DNA of 39,696 nucleotides from a virus. This document shows positions 29,998 to 38,645 of the stretch, one piece after another. Both the position numbers and the translations under genes were made by a program. A model generated the notes under the pieces. That model saw nothing but the letters and a program-made list of their open reading frames with translations, had not been told where the DNA came from and did no database searches. The stretch covers positions 1 to 39,696 of IMG/VR virus record IMGVR_UViG_3300037070_002001; one strand, 5' to 3'. Every line of letters starts with the position of its first letter. The stretch's first letter is position 1.

Positions 29998-32619
29998 TTA
30001 CCACCCTGGGCCGCCGCCAAGGCCGGCACCGATACCGCCACCTTCACTGCCGCCGATGCCGCCACCGAGGGCGCCGCCAGTGGAACTGCCATCTCCGATA
30101 CCGCCACCAAGGCCGCCAATACCAATACCGCCACCAAGGGCGCCTGCGCCCGATACGCCTGCAATGCCGGCCGCGCCTTCGCCAAAGCCGCCAGGAGAGG
30201 CGCCTTCGCCGGGGGCACCGACACTGACGCCTTGCCCGCTGGTGCCGCTGACGCCGCCGGCTGGGCCGCCGAGGCCTCCGCTGCTGTCGCCTGCGCTGCC
30301 GCCAAACCCAATGCCTGGACCAACGCCAGCGCTGCCGGTGCCACCACCAAGGCCACCCTGGCCGCCACCACTGCCTGGACCACCCGGCCCGCCGAGGCCG
30401 CCGTCGCCTACGCCTGCGCCGCTACCGCCCCCGCCGCCGCCAAGGCCGCCGCTGTCGCCGCCGGCATCCCCGCCCGGAGCGCCGCCAAGAGCTCCGCCCA
30501 AGCCCGCGGCGGGCCCTGTAGCCACCCCGCCTTGGTTGCCACTGCTCGCCGCATTGCCAAGTCCAAATCCAAGGCTAAAGCCCTGGGTTGGTCCTTGCGT
30601 CGGGCTCAGACCCAAGCTCTGGGCGATCGCGGCATCGACCGTGGACTGCTCAGTTGGATCGGCGACGAGAGCCGGTTGGCTTTCGATATTAACCGCAGGC
30701 ACCTCCGTCGTCGGCGTCGGCGCCACCTGAGATACCTGGGTCACCGCAGTCTGCGGCGCCGCCTTGCCAAGGGTTGCATTGACGGCTGTATTGATAGCTG
30801 CCTCGGCCTCAGTCGGTTCGCCCTTTTCTGCGGGTGCATAGCCGAGCGGGGCCACCGCTGTCGGTGCTGTGGGCGCTGCCGGTGCTGTGGGCGCTGTTGC
30901 GGGCGCCCCCTTGCCAAACCCAAGAGCCGCCGCAGCAGCGGCCGGCGATATACCGACATCCGCGGCCAGTGCCGCGGCCTGGTCCGATTGCGACTGGGTG
31001 AGCCCTGTCGTTGTTGTTGTAGGAGCCGGCGCAGTGCCGACATCCGCGGCCAGTGCCGCGGCAGCGTCGGACATCTGCGCCTGGAGCCCTGGATCTGACT
31101 GTAGGCCGGTGGGGTCCGGGGCAGTCTGGTCCGGTGCAGTGACGGCCGAGGGATGACCGAGGGGCCCTACTGGGCCATGCTGAGCGATCGCCGCGGCAAG
31201 CGCTGCATGGGCAGGGGAGAGTGAAGTAGGCGTGGGCGACGTCGTTACTTGGCCAAATGGGTCAGGGGTATTAATCGTTGGCGCGAACGGATCGACCGGC
31301 GACATCGGGGGCGCCATTGGCGTAGGCGTGACCGGCGATATGGGGCTCACGGTTACTTCCCCCTTGGGGAAACCGTGCTGGGCAGCTTCCGTCATGGAGG
31401 TATCGGCCACTACCGCCGGATTGTCCGGGTCGCTGGGCGTCGTAGTAGGCGTCGGATTGTCAGGGTCGCCCTTGCCGAGCGAGGTAAATCCCTGGTTAGC
31501 GTTGACACTGCCCTTGCCAACCGCATTAGCGGGACTTGGCGAAAAGCCGGTGAACCCATGCACGCCGGGGGCGGTAAATCCTAGGCTCGATAGCGACTGA
31601 GACGTGGTATTTTGAGTAGGCACGCCCTCCTGTGTCATGTAGCCTTTTTGCACGGCTTGGGCATTGGCAGCAGCCAATGCGGCGGCGTCTTCTTCGGCCG
31701 TGGGCTCTCCCTTTTGGTAGCCCTTCTGCATGGCTTGGTTGACGGCATTATTAATCGCTGTGACGGCGGGATCTTCCGGCGCTTCCTGAGTAAGATTCAT
31801 GGGGGCTGGTGGGGCTTCTGGCGTAGCAAACGGATTATTTGGATTGGTTTTGCCCAAATTAACCGTGGCAATCGCAGCTAAATTTTGCGCGATCGTCGCC
31901 ATATCGGCCTTTGTCGGAGTTCTTCCCTCCATTGTAACATTTGGTGTTAAGTCGGTGGGAGGCTCACCAAAGACTGAAGGTGGAGATTTGTCAGGTGCAA
32001 CACTCTGCTGGGTAGGAGACGCAACCAAACCTTGCTGCATCGCCTCTGCCAAGGCCTGACTTTGGGTTTGGTTGGCCAATTGGCCATGTGCGGTCAGCCC
32101 GGCCAATGGTGACTGTGCTGTTTCACTTGTATGCGCTTCCGGCCCGACTAAGCCTGGCTGCGTGATACTGGAATGTTCGGCTTGTTCGGCAAGAGTAGCC
32201 GCTGCACTGGCGTGCGCACCTGTGGGACTTGAAGCTGGACCAGGCGCCGCCGCGGCGTCGGAGCCAATGCCGCCCTTTCCAGAGGGTGTGCCTGGGGATG
32301 GGCTGGGACCTGTGGACGGGCCGTGACCGGGGCCAGTAGGCGCGCCGGTAGTTGGGCCAGCGGGCGCGCCAGTTGTCGGGCCAGTAGGTGTGCCGGTAGG
32401 TGTGCCAGTAGGCGCACCATAGCCAGGATCGCCCGCAAGCGTGCCATAGCCGCCGCCATAGGGTGGCAGCTGTGATGTATAACTCGGACGCTGTTGCGCG
32501 TTATTGCGCAAGATTGCCGTAGCGATAGCGTTGCGCTGCGCCAGCGCTGCATCCCGTTCTGTCGGCGTCCAGCGCGGATCGTCCTCGAACAGGCGCTCAT
32601 CATAGGCTGACAGTGCCAT
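29998..32619 (-). CDS. Very large low-complexity Ala/Gly/Pro protein, 873 aa
   Basis: 873 residues from ATG 32619 with AGAGGG upstream. Only the first 45 residues look folded (YDERLFEDDPRWTPTERDAA; LAQRNAIATAILRNNAQQ). Residues about 65-110 are TG-P repeats (GTPTGTPTGPTTGAPAGP). Residues about 110-640 are Ala/Pro/Thr-rich with degenerate repeats: NQAMQKGYQKGEP, NAQAVQKGYMTQEG, EAAQHGFPKGE, AAALAADVGTAP and AAALAADVGISP. Residues about 650-873 are almost pure Gly with Ala, Ser and Pro, ending GAGLGGGPGW. It is surely coding in this frame because it is coupled to neighbours and has the only plausible ribosome binding site. Proposed roles are a flexible virion fibre or filler, or an ejected protein. 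No homologous function is recognised. Confidence 0.68.
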   Translation of the reverse strand: MALSAYDERLFEDDPRWTPTERDAALAQRNAIATAILRNNAQQRPSYTSQLPPYGGGYGTLAGDPGYGAPTGTPTGTPTGPTTGAPAGPTTGAPTGPGHGPSTGPSPSPGTPSGKGGIGSDAAAAPGPASSPTGAHASAAATLAEQAEHSSITQPGLVGPEAHTSETAQSPLAGLTAHGQLANQTQSQALAEAMQQGLVASPTQQSVAPDKSPPSVFGEPPTDLTPNVTMEGRTPTKADMATIAQNLAAIATVNLGKTNPNNPFATPEAPPAPMNLTQEAPEDPAVTAINNAVNQAMQKGYQKGEPTAEEDAAALAAANAQAVQKGYMTQEGVPTQNTTSQSLSSLGFTAPGVHGFTGFSPSPANAVGKGSVNANQGFTSLGKGDPDNPTPTTTPSDPDNPAVVADTSMTEAAQHGFPKGEVTVSPISPVTPTPMAPPMSPVDPFAPTINTPDPFGQVTTSPTPTSLSPAHAALAAAIAQHGPVGPLGHPSAVTAPDQTAPDPTGLQSDPGLQAQMSDAAAALAADVGTAPAPTTTTTGLTQSQSDQAAALAADVGISPAAAAAALGFGKGAPATAPTAPAAPTAPTAVAPLGYAPAEKGEPTEAEAAINTAVNATLGKAAPQTAVTQVSQVAPTPTTEVPAVNIESQPALVADPTEQSTVDAAIAQSLGLSPTQGPTQGFSLGFGLGNAASSGNQGGVATGPAAGLGGALGGAPGGDAGGDSGGLGGGGGGSGAGVGDGGLGGPGGPGSGGGQGGLGGGTGSAGVGPGIGFGGSAGDSSGGLGGPAGGVSGTSGQGVSVGAPGEGASPGGFGEGAAGIAGVSGAGALGGGIGIGGLGGGIGDGSSTGGALGGGIGGSEGGGIGAGLGGGPGW
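30863..30898. repeat. Tandem 18-bp repeat in the low-complexity gene
   Basis: Two head-to-tail copies of GGTGCTGTGGGCGCTGCC (the second ends TT) encode repeated Ala/Pro/Thr units. Recent slippage or duplication is likely. Confidence 0.8.
30953..31062. repeat. Direct 26-bp repeat in the low-complexity gene
   Basis: A 26-base sequence beginning CCGACATCCGCGG occurs identically at 30953-30978 and 31037-31062, 84 bases apart (28 codons, in frame). It encodes the AAALAADVG motif and indicates a recent in-frame duplication. Confidence 0.82.
32280..32425. repeat. Short-period repeats encoding a TG-P tract
   Basis: Imperfect repeats of units like GGTGTGCCGGTA and GGCGCGCCAGTT encode the TG-P/TGAP tract near the N-terminus of the 873-residue protein. 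Confidence 0.6.
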
Positions 32620-32630
32620 CGTAAGGCCCT

Positions 32631-35345
32631 CTACACGTTCATCCCCGCTCGCTCAAAGAGAGCGGAAATTGCGATCAGATCCACATTAGGCTTGGCGTTC
32701 TGCGCGACCATCACTTGCACGATCGGCGCATGCGAGAACCCGGTGACGCCAATGCTGACCCACATCGTGTTGCGAACCGGGCCGTGGCTGGCGTAGTGCT
32801 GGTCCCACTGCGCGTAAGCAACGCGCTCCGGTGCAGTCGGCACTGGCGGCGGCGGAAACGTCCCGGCCGCTGTCCAGTAAGTCGGGTGATCCGCACGGTC
32901 GTCCCCAAACATCCCCGTTGCCGCACTGGTGTGATTAGTGGCAACAGTCCAGAGCGACCACAGTGAATTGTTGGGAGGTGGCGGCGAACTAACGAACGGG
33001 GTAAAACGAACCCAGTCATATTGTGTTGTCGCGTTGGTGGAAGGTGGCCCGCCACCAAAATCAGGCTCGCCACTCCACACGTTCATCATGATTAAACAGC
33101 CGCCAGTCGGAGGCAAAAAATTCGGGCTGGTCTGGGTGGCAACCATCTGCCCATCGACAAAATTCTGCACTGTGGCAGTGCCAGGGTCAGGACCCGGAAT
33201 CCAATTAATCGCGTAGGTGTGAAACGCCGCGGTGGGATCAAAAAATAACGGAACGATCGTTTCGCCAACTTCCGGATGATTAGTGACGTGGAGTATCTGC
33301 TGCTCGTTAAGCAAAAACTCCATATCAAATTCTGGAATGCCGCTACCCACGCCATACAAGAAGAAGCTAGCAACCCCCGCATTGGCGGGGGAGACCTTCA
33401 TGCGACATTCATAACGGCCGTAGCCATAACCGCGCGTAGTTTGCACCTCCGCGCCCTGCAATGGAGCCGAACTGGTCGTGCTGGTGAGGTTGAGTAGGCC
33501 GCCTGAAACCACTGCCCGCAATGGGTCCATATCGTTTCCGACTGACGTCCAATCGGACTTCATCCACAAGCCGTCCGAAGATGTGTCACCCGGCCACGCA
33601 TCGAAATTTTCGTTGATTGAAGAACGAGTGGTTGTTCCAGGCTCATAGACCTGTTGCCCAACCGTGTACGCAGTGTTGTTTTTCCACGCCGCCGGCTGTA
33701 CCGGACCCATGTTAGGCCCCCAGTGACCCTGATCCCAGACGTCGGCGATGCCAGGATCTGGTCCTGCCGGCGGCGGCTGCGGCAGCGTGACATTGTAGTC
33801 CGTTGTGCCCGATAGTTGCGGCTGGAATGGCTGGCCCTGGGCCGCCGTGAACGAAGCTCGCGCCTGCCGCCACGTGATGGTCTGGCCTGGTGACTGAAAC
33901 ACTTCCCAGCCGCCAACCAGCGTCGCCAGGTAGGGCACACCGTCATCGTAGCCAGTGCGATCGGCCTGCATGATCTTGCCGTCCTGGGTGCCGAAAAACA
34001 TGTCTGAGCGCATGCGAATAAAACACGTCGCGTCATAACCAACAAAACGACACCAGGCGCCAGTCGAAGCGTTGACTACGCCGCAATAACGTTTACCTGG
34101 CGCGCCGCCCGGCCAGGTGACAAATGCTCCTCCATATTCCTCCCAATTGCACGCCGTCCAAGACCATTGCCGCTTGGCGCTAACTTCATCGCGCCACATC
34201 TCGCGGATGTTGCGTGTGATGGCGGCGAGCTCGAGCTCTTCAGGCCCTTTGGTAATGGAGGCGCTGACAGGGATGATGCCGGACGTGGTGAGTATCAGAA
34301 GCTCGCCACCCAACTGCACCCATGCGTTCATCCCCATCGGCGGACTGATCTGATAGCGGCCTTCCTGGCGCCAGTTGGCGGCGCTCGAGGGATCGCCACC
34401 CGTGAATATGAGGAGCTCGCCGAGGTCTGTCGCGAAGACCAGCTTGTCATCCACACCGTCGCCGGCATCTAAACTCCAGGTTGCACAAAACAATAACTTC
34501 CCGCCTCGGGTGGCTGCGCCTGAAAGCGGAATCATCTGCAACTGACCGCCCACCGAATTAGGCGGTAGGTACCAGGCGTTCATCGAGGTCGCCTCAATGA
34601 AAAACAGGCGATTGCGATACTTGTTGACGTAAACGAGGTTTTTGCCGTTGACGACTTTTGAGGTTGCGGGTCCGGTAATCCAAGGGATGTCGTCAGACGC
34701 CGTATCCTCCACCCAATACCCCGGATGTGCACTGCGATCGGCGAGAAACGTCCCCGCGGCGGCACTAGTGTGGGCGTGTGTAGGAGCTACTTTCCAGTGG
34801 GTGTTATCGGCGGTATCCGTCGCCCTGGCGCCAACGGCGTAGAAAGTACTCGTGGCCCAGTTTGTCGGAACTGTATAAGTTAGTGTTATCCAATTTGTGC
34901 CGTCATAACGCAAAACATCATTGCCGGCGTCGTTCACCGCAATCAGATAATCACCGCCCTGATTAGCCAGTTGCGAGGCGGCGTAATTACCGGATGTTTG
35001 TCCCGACTTGACTAACGTTGGCGAGCCGCCAGCCGTCACGTTGTATAGCTTGGTGGCGTTAGCCGCGAACATCTGTTGGTTGTTTCCTGAAGCGTACTCG
35101 AAAGCGGAAATAACCGGCGTGGTCTCAGGCAAGGTCGCCCAGCGCACGCAGCCGCCGCGCAGGCTGCAACCGCGCAGTGTCGGTTTCCAATTGTCCATCA
35201 CCACCGCACCGCCGGGCTGTTGGAAAGCCTCGTTGTCGGCCAGCATCAATCCGCGGGTTGGCGCCGGAAATGTGATTGGCTCGTACTTCTGCACCAGCTG
35301 TGGCGGCATCGAGGCACGTTTGTAATTGGCGTATGCTGAGCCCAT
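32631..35345 (-). CDS. Tail protein with inserted GH16 glycoside hydrolase domain
   Basis: 904 residues from ATG 35345. The N-terminal 540 residues resemble a podovirus tail tubular/hub-like protein (NEAFQQPGGAVVMDNWKPTL; KLVFATDLGELLIFTGGDPS; AWVQLGGELLILTTSGIIPV). At 163-211 lies a small module running from WATSTFYAVGARATD to HPGYW. A second copy starts WKNNTAYTVGQQVYEPG at 554 and ends NHTSAATGM...HPTYW at 824. Between its halves (about 575-785) sits a GH16 jelly roll: NENFDAWPGD, YGYGRYECRMKVSPANAGVA, and the catalytic PEFDMEF with nucleophile E672, D674 and acid/base E676. GH16 enzymes cut beta-glucans and galactans, and rhizobial ExoK/ExsH, which trim succinoglycan, belong here. The enzyme probably opens a path through exopolysaccharide. 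Confidence 0.85.
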   Translation of the reverse strand: MGSAYANYKRASMPPQLVQKYEPITFPAPTRGLMLADNEAFQQPGGAVVMDNWKPTLRGCSLRGGCVRWATLPETTPVISAFEYASGNNQQMFAANATKLYNVTAGGSPTLVKSGQTSGNYAASQLANQGGDYLIAVNDAGNDVLRYDGTNWITLTYTVPTNWATSTFYAVGARATDTADNTHWKVAPTHAHTSAAAGTFLADRSAHPGYWVEDTASDDIPWITGPATSKVVNGKNLVYVNKYRNRLFFIEATSMNAWYLPPNSVGGQLQMIPLSGAATRGGKLLFCATWSLDAGDGVDDKLVFATDLGELLIFTGGDPSSAANWRQEGRYQISPPMGMNAWVQLGGELLILTTSGIIPVSASITKGPEELELAAITRNIREMWRDEVSAKRQWSWTACNWEEYGGAFVTWPGGAPGKRYCGVVNASTGAWCRFVGYDATCFIRMRSDMFFGTQDGKIMQADRTGYDDGVPYLATLVGGWEVFQSPGQTITWRQARASFTAAQGQPFQPQLSGTTDYNVTLPQPPPAGPDPGIADVWDQGHWGPNMGPVQPAAWKNNTAYTVGQQVYEPGTTTRSSINENFDAWPGDTSSDGLWMKSDWTSVGNDMDPLRAVVSGGLLNLTSTTSSAPLQGAEVQTTRGYGYGRYECRMKVSPANAGVASFFLYGVGSGIPEFDMEFLLNEQQILHVTNHPEVGETIVPLFFDPTAAFHTYAINWIPGPDPGTATVQNFVDGQMVATQTSPNFLPPTGGCLIMMNVWSGEPDFGGGPPSTNATTQYDWVRFTPFVSSPPPPNNSLWSLWTVATNHTSAATGMFGDDRADHPTYWTAAGTFPPPPVPTAPERVAYAQWDQHYASHGPVRNTMWVSIGVTGFSHAPIVQVMVAQNAKPNVDLIAISALFERAGMNV

Positions 35346-35346
35346 C

Positions 35347-36987
35347 TTACGTTGCCTTTAACAATTCAATTTCGGCCGATAGCCGCTGTACTGCCGCCCA
35401 CAGTACAGTCAGCATGTACCTGTCATTGATTGCTTTGATGCTCATGTCTCCTTCGCCAAGCGCTTCGGCCTCCTTGCTGTCTTGTTCAGGCATCGGAACG
35501 GACTTTAGCGCCGCGCGCGTAATCTGATCGTCTTTCGACAACGCGACGTCGCGCACCGCAATTGGGATCACCGCTTCGACTTCTTGGGCGTTCCAACCGT
35601 ACAGCGTGTCATTCTCGACATCTTCGCGGCCGAAGAATATCGATTTTGCAGCTGGCGATGCCGGCGTGAACTCGTTCACCTGAAGCGCGTTAACCGCCAT
35701 CAACGCCGCGACAGGGTCGAGCGTGCGAGTAACATTCTTGACGCGGGCGTCAGAGGTGGCCCAGGTCCCGGCGTTCAGGAACGCGCCCGTGCTGCCCCAG
35801 AAGCTATATTTGGTGCCAGAGGCCTCATGGCCGACACGGCCGTAATGAACAACCGTATAACACCAGCCGATGAGGGCCGCAGTGCCGGTAGTGTTGCTCC
35901 TGAAATCAGCGCAGAGAGCGTTTGTCGCCCCGACAACGGACAACGCTACGTTTGTAATAGTAGCCGGCTGGACAACAGTGAGCCCACCGCCGTGGGCTAA
36001 TTGCATTCTCGACGCGCCAGACCCGTACCAGTTATACCCGTTGCCTTGTTCGTTGAACGCCATGTAACCGCCCTGTACGCCAAATCCGAAATTCGCGCCG
36101 GGCGTGTCAGTACTGAGAATATTGTACGTCGAGAAACTGTCAGCGGAAGTGATATTGACCCACTTAGGGTTGAAACCACCTGTACGATCAAGCGTCGCTG
36201 TCGTAGCGAGCGTGTAGGCCGCACCAGCAGCGACAGAAGCTGTCGTCGTCGAGAAAATAATCTGCCCGGTGCCGGATGCCTGTGAGATCGTGGCGCCATA
36301 GCCGGCGTTCTGGGCAACCCAGCCAGTGCCCGCAGAATTGACAAACGCATTGAACCCAATGGCGTTGTCCGCCGAGAAATTATTGGCGCTGATCGTCGAG
36401 GTATAAGGCGTTACCGGGAACGCTGTGCCAGTCCGCAGCGCGCCACTCATGATGTCGCCGGCCTTGGCGACTTTCTCGTTGTCGAGCTCGACGAGCGCTG
36501 TCTGTACGTTGGTAGCCGCGATGTTGCCCGCTGGCGTAAAGGTAACGCTGCCTGCCGCGGGAGGCGCAACACTCGCTACAGCCGTGGTGACGAAAGCAGT
36601 AGTGGCAACGGACGTGTCATTGTCGCCAGCAGTCGGTGTCGGCGCCTTCGGATCACCCGTGAACGTCGGCGAAGCCAGCAGCGCCAACTCGGCGATCGTG
36701 CGGCCACCATCCTTGATCACTTTGCCAGTAGCGCCATTGTAGACTGCGATACGATCCGCAACTGCGCCAGCTGGGCCAGCCACATCTCCGGAGCCGGAGC
36801 CTGACGCGCCCGGCGGTCCGGTGTCTCCAGTATCCCCCTTGTCGCCCTTTACGCCCTGCGGGCCTGTATCGCCCTTTACGCCCTGCGGTCCTTGCGTGCC
36901 AGGCGGTCCCTGCACGCCCGCAGGACCCTCCAGCGCGACGTTAAACGCGGCGGTATCCGGCATTACCTGGCGGCTAGAAACTGCCAT
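35347..36987 (-). CDS. Tail fibre with collagen-like repeat and S74 chaperone (fibre B)
   Basis: 546 residues from ATG 36987, with GGGGGA six bases upstream. The start overlaps the adaptor gene by 14 bases. A short N-terminus (MAVSSRQVMPDTAAFNVALE) is followed by collagen-like Gly-X-Y triplets (GPAGVQGPPGTQGPQGVKGD) to about residue 65, forming a triple-helical stalk. A shaft includes ASPTFTGDPKAPTPTAGDND. The C-terminus is an S74 chaperone with cleavage motif WATSDARVKNV (S412, D413) and INDRYMLTVLWAAVQRLSAE. It is paralogous to fibre A from GALRTGTAFPVTPY to the end, with a different N-terminal anchor. Adjacent tail genes suggest that it is a receptor-binding fibre. Confidence 0.87.
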   Translation of the reverse strand: MAVSSRQVMPDTAAFNVALEGPAGVQGPPGTQGPQGVKGDTGPQGVKGDKGDTGDTGPPGASGSGSGDVAGPAGAVADRIAVYNGATGKVIKDGGRTIAELALLASPTFTGDPKAPTPTAGDNDTSVATTAFVTTAVASVAPPAAGSVTFTPAGNIAATNVQTALVELDNEKVAKAGDIMSGALRTGTAFPVTPYTSTISANNFSADNAIGFNAFVNSAGTGWVAQNAGYGATISQASGTGQIIFSTTTASVAAGAAYTLATTATLDRTGGFNPKWVNITSADSFSTYNILSTDTPGANFGFGVQGGYMAFNEQGNGYNWYGSGASRMQLAHGGGLTVVQPATITNVALSVVGATNALCADFRSNTTGTAALIGWCYTVVHYGRVGHEASGTKYSFWGSTGAFLNAGTWATSDARVKNVTRTLDPVAALMAVNALQVNEFTPASPAAKSIFFGREDVENDTLYGWNAQEVEAVIPIAVRDVALSKDDQITRAALKSVPMPEQDSKEAEALGEGDMSIKAINDRYMLTVLWAAVQRLSAEIELLKAT

Positions 36988-37684
36988 AGCGCTTCCCCCA
37001 GATGCCAATATTTACAGTCCGCGGGAGGAGGATGGGCGCCGGACTGTCACGTGCGGACACATTGGCGAGTGCATCACCATAAGTGCCCAGATCCTCGGTG
37101 TAGGCTGATCCTTTCTGCGCTTTCCAGCGCCAGATCATACCTAATTTCAAAACGCGCTCGTCCAAGGAAAAGCTGTCAGCGTCATCCATGAACACGTCGC
37201 CATGGCCGCCGCCTTTCAGATCGATGCAATTCTTATTCAAATAGGCGAAGTAGGCTTTTTCAGTCACAGTCAACGGGGGGAAGATGTGCAGTAGACCGCC
37301 GAGGATGGTCCACTCTCCCCAACTGCCAATAGACATCCAGTTGGTATTGCCAGACATCCTACGGTTCGCCCACTGGTCGGTATCTGAAATGAATTGCATG
37401 GGCGTTTGCGTTGACGAGGAGCGCCATACATTTGATGTCAGCAGGAACCTCTGGTAATCGGCCGGCAGGCTAAACCCTGTAGTTACGTCGTCGCCAGCGA
37501 CCGCTCCAATCTTCCTAAGCAACGTCCAGTCTCGCCCATCATAGGCGATCGTTTGCGCCATCTCGTTAGCCAAAGACAGCATTTCAGCCATGGTGCGGTT
37601 GGTATCAATGTTAGCGAACACGCTGGTAGGCATCTGAACGCCAACCACCGCGCAGACATCCCTAACAACTGACAGCAGCGTCAT
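36974..37684 (-). CDS. Head-tail adaptor, P22 gp4-like
   Basis: 236 residues. The sequence fits the family of P22 gp4-like adaptor/tail tubular proteins that close the portal and start the short tail. It has an N-terminal helical bundle (TLLSVVRDVCAVVGVQMPTS; EMLSLANEMAQTIAYDGRDW), then the typical FSLPADYQRFLLTSNVWRSS and WTILGGLLHIFPPLTVTEKA. The C-terminal helical part is LDERVLKLGMIWRWKAQKGS. It lies between the capsid-side assembly protein and the fibre/tail genes, where this protein is expected. ATG 37684 begins one base after the previous stop. Confidence 0.83.
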   Translation of the reverse strand: MTLLSVVRDVCAVVGVQMPTSVFANIDTNRTMAEMLSLANEMAQTIAYDGRDWTLLRKIGAVAGDDVTTGFSLPADYQRFLLTSNVWRSSSTQTPMQFISDTDQWANRRMSGNTNWMSIGSWGEWTILGGLLHIFPPLTVTEKAYFAYLNKNCIDLKGGGHGDVFMDDADSFSLDERVLKLGMIWRWKAQKGSAYTEDLGTYGDALANVSARDSPAPILLPRTVNIGIWGKRYGSF

Positions 37685-37685
37685 G

Positions 37686-38399
37686 TCAGGCTACTTTCTC
37701 GTCAACGCGACACTCCATTGCCATTCGCACCAGGGTCTTACGAGCCGGCTGCCCTACTGGGCCGGAGCCCGTGTTTGTCTTGATGAACTCTCGCAATTGC
37801 TCATCCGACATATTTTCAAATTCAGCCTCATCACTTTTCTTTTTGGCCTTGAGCACATGCACGTCCTCCTCGAGGATAGCATTGCGCGCCTTCAATGCCT
37901 CGAGCTCTGCCACCATCTGCTTGTTGGGCGCGGATGATTTACTCTCCTCGATGTATGCTTCCGCTTGGTTCTTAAGGTCACGGCCGCCAGGGCCGAGGTT
38001 CTTGAGCTCGTTGCCCTCGATGATGGCGAGCGCCTCCACGGTGTAGACGTTCTGCGCCTTGAGCTCCGCACGCTTGCCCTCGGTCAGGAACGGTGCGTGC
38101 TCAAGCGGCGTTCCGATTTTGGTCTGCGTCGCCTGCTTCTTAAATTGGATGTATTGGTAGCTGAACCGCTCAGCGTAGCTCTGCTTGACCGGCCGCCCAG
38201 TTTCGGGATCATCCACCCATCGTGAGAAGAAGTTCGCAGGAAAGACTTTGACGTCGCGACTGCCAGGCGCTCGAACTTCACAAACCTCTTCGTCGTCGAA
38301 AATCGGACGCCCCTCTTCGCGGGTCAGCAATTCATTTTCCTTGGGATGGTGTTTGAAAATCACAACGAGCGCATCGTCAGGATTGCCGCGGTAGGCCAT
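37686..38399 (-). CDS. Helical assembly protein between capsid and adaptor
   Basis: 237 residues from ATG 38399 with GGAG six bases upstream. Residues 1-90 are mixed (DDALVVIFKHHPKENELLTR; DVKVFPANFFSRWVDDPETG). Residues about 110-155 look like helix-hairpin-helix units (TEGKRAELKAQNVYTVEALA; GNELKNLGPGGRDLKNQAEA). Residues about 160-195 form a coiled coil (MVAELEALKARNAILEEDVH). A final helical motif (SDEQLREFIKTNTGSGPVGQ) precedes a basic end. No enzyme motif is seen. Position and coiled coil allow a scaffolding, head-completion or DNA-binding head role. I do not recognise it. Confidence 0.62.
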   Translation of the reverse strand: MAYRGNPDDALVVIFKHHPKENELLTREEGRPIFDDEEVCEVRAPGSRDVKVFPANFFSRWVDDPETGRPVKQSYAERFSYQYIQFKKQATQTKIGTPLEHAPFLTEGKRAELKAQNVYTVEALAIIEGNELKNLGPGGRDLKNQAEAYIEESKSSAPNKQMVAELEALKARNAILEEDVHVLKAKKKSDEAEFENMSDEQLREFIKTNTGSGPVGQPARKTLVRMAMECRVDEKVA

Positions 38400-38423
38400 C
38401 TACATCTCCATTGTTTGACAAAA

Positions 38424-38476
38424 CCCGGACCCGCCACTTGGATAGGGGGTTTGCTATGGGCGGCAGCGGGTCCGGG
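38424..38476 (-). terminator. Hairpin, probable partial terminator after the capsid unit
   Basis: A perfect 11-bp stem has arms CCCGGACCCGC (38424-38434) and GCGGGTCCGGG (38466-38476) with a 31-base loop. On the minus strand it ends in GGGTTTTG. The long loop and short T run suggest partial termination, which would lower expression of genes downstream of capsid. Confidence 0.6.
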
Positions 38477-38483
38477 CATTAAC

Positions 38484-38521
38484 GGGAGTGCACGTAGCTC
38501 ATTAGCTTCTCGTACACTCCC
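38484..38521. promoter_or_regulatory. Second hairpin upstream of the partial terminator
   Basis: The arms GGGAGTGCACG (38484-38494) and CGTACACTCCC (38511-38521) pair at 10 of 11 positions around a 16-base loop. No T run follows on the minus strand. It may stabilise the 3' end of the capsid message or act with the adjacent hairpin. Region 38400-38575 holds no other gene that I can support. Confidence 0.5.
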
Positions 38522-38575
38522 ATCTCCTAATCACATGGGAAAGGGGTCCAGCCAAACCATGCAACTAGAACGGTA

Positions 38576-38635
38576 TTAACAGCCAGGTTTTTCCATTGGC
38601 TTCGGCTTTGGTTTTTTAGGCGGTTTCTTTGCCAT
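38576..38635 (-). CDS. 19-residue Lys/Pro peptide downstream of capsid
   Basis: ATG 38635 to TAA 38576 encodes a 19-residue peptide starting MAKKPPKKPKPKP and ending EKPGC. It has seven Lys and seven Pro and no acidic residue apart from one Glu. The Shine-Dalgarno TAAGGAG, overlapping the capsid stop codon, is one of the strongest in the window and lies six bases upstream. No domain is recognised. The composition fits a DNA-condensing or capsid-lining peptide, but this is inference from composition and position. It is too short to be certain. Confidence 0.5.
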   Translation of the reverse strand: MAKKPPKKPKPKPMEKPGC

Positions 38636-38645
38636 TTTTCTCTCC

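Noticed and set aside
29972-30730. 252-codon plus-strand Pro-rich open frame
   Set aside because: It is the reverse-strand image of glycine codons (GGN read as CCN) in the same gene. No supporting signals.
29896-31098. 400-codon plus-strand open frame
   Set aside because: It mirrors the Gly/Ala-rich end of the 873-residue minus-strand protein. It consists of biased Ala/Thr/Arg runs, has no ribosome binding site and runs against a tightly coupled operon.
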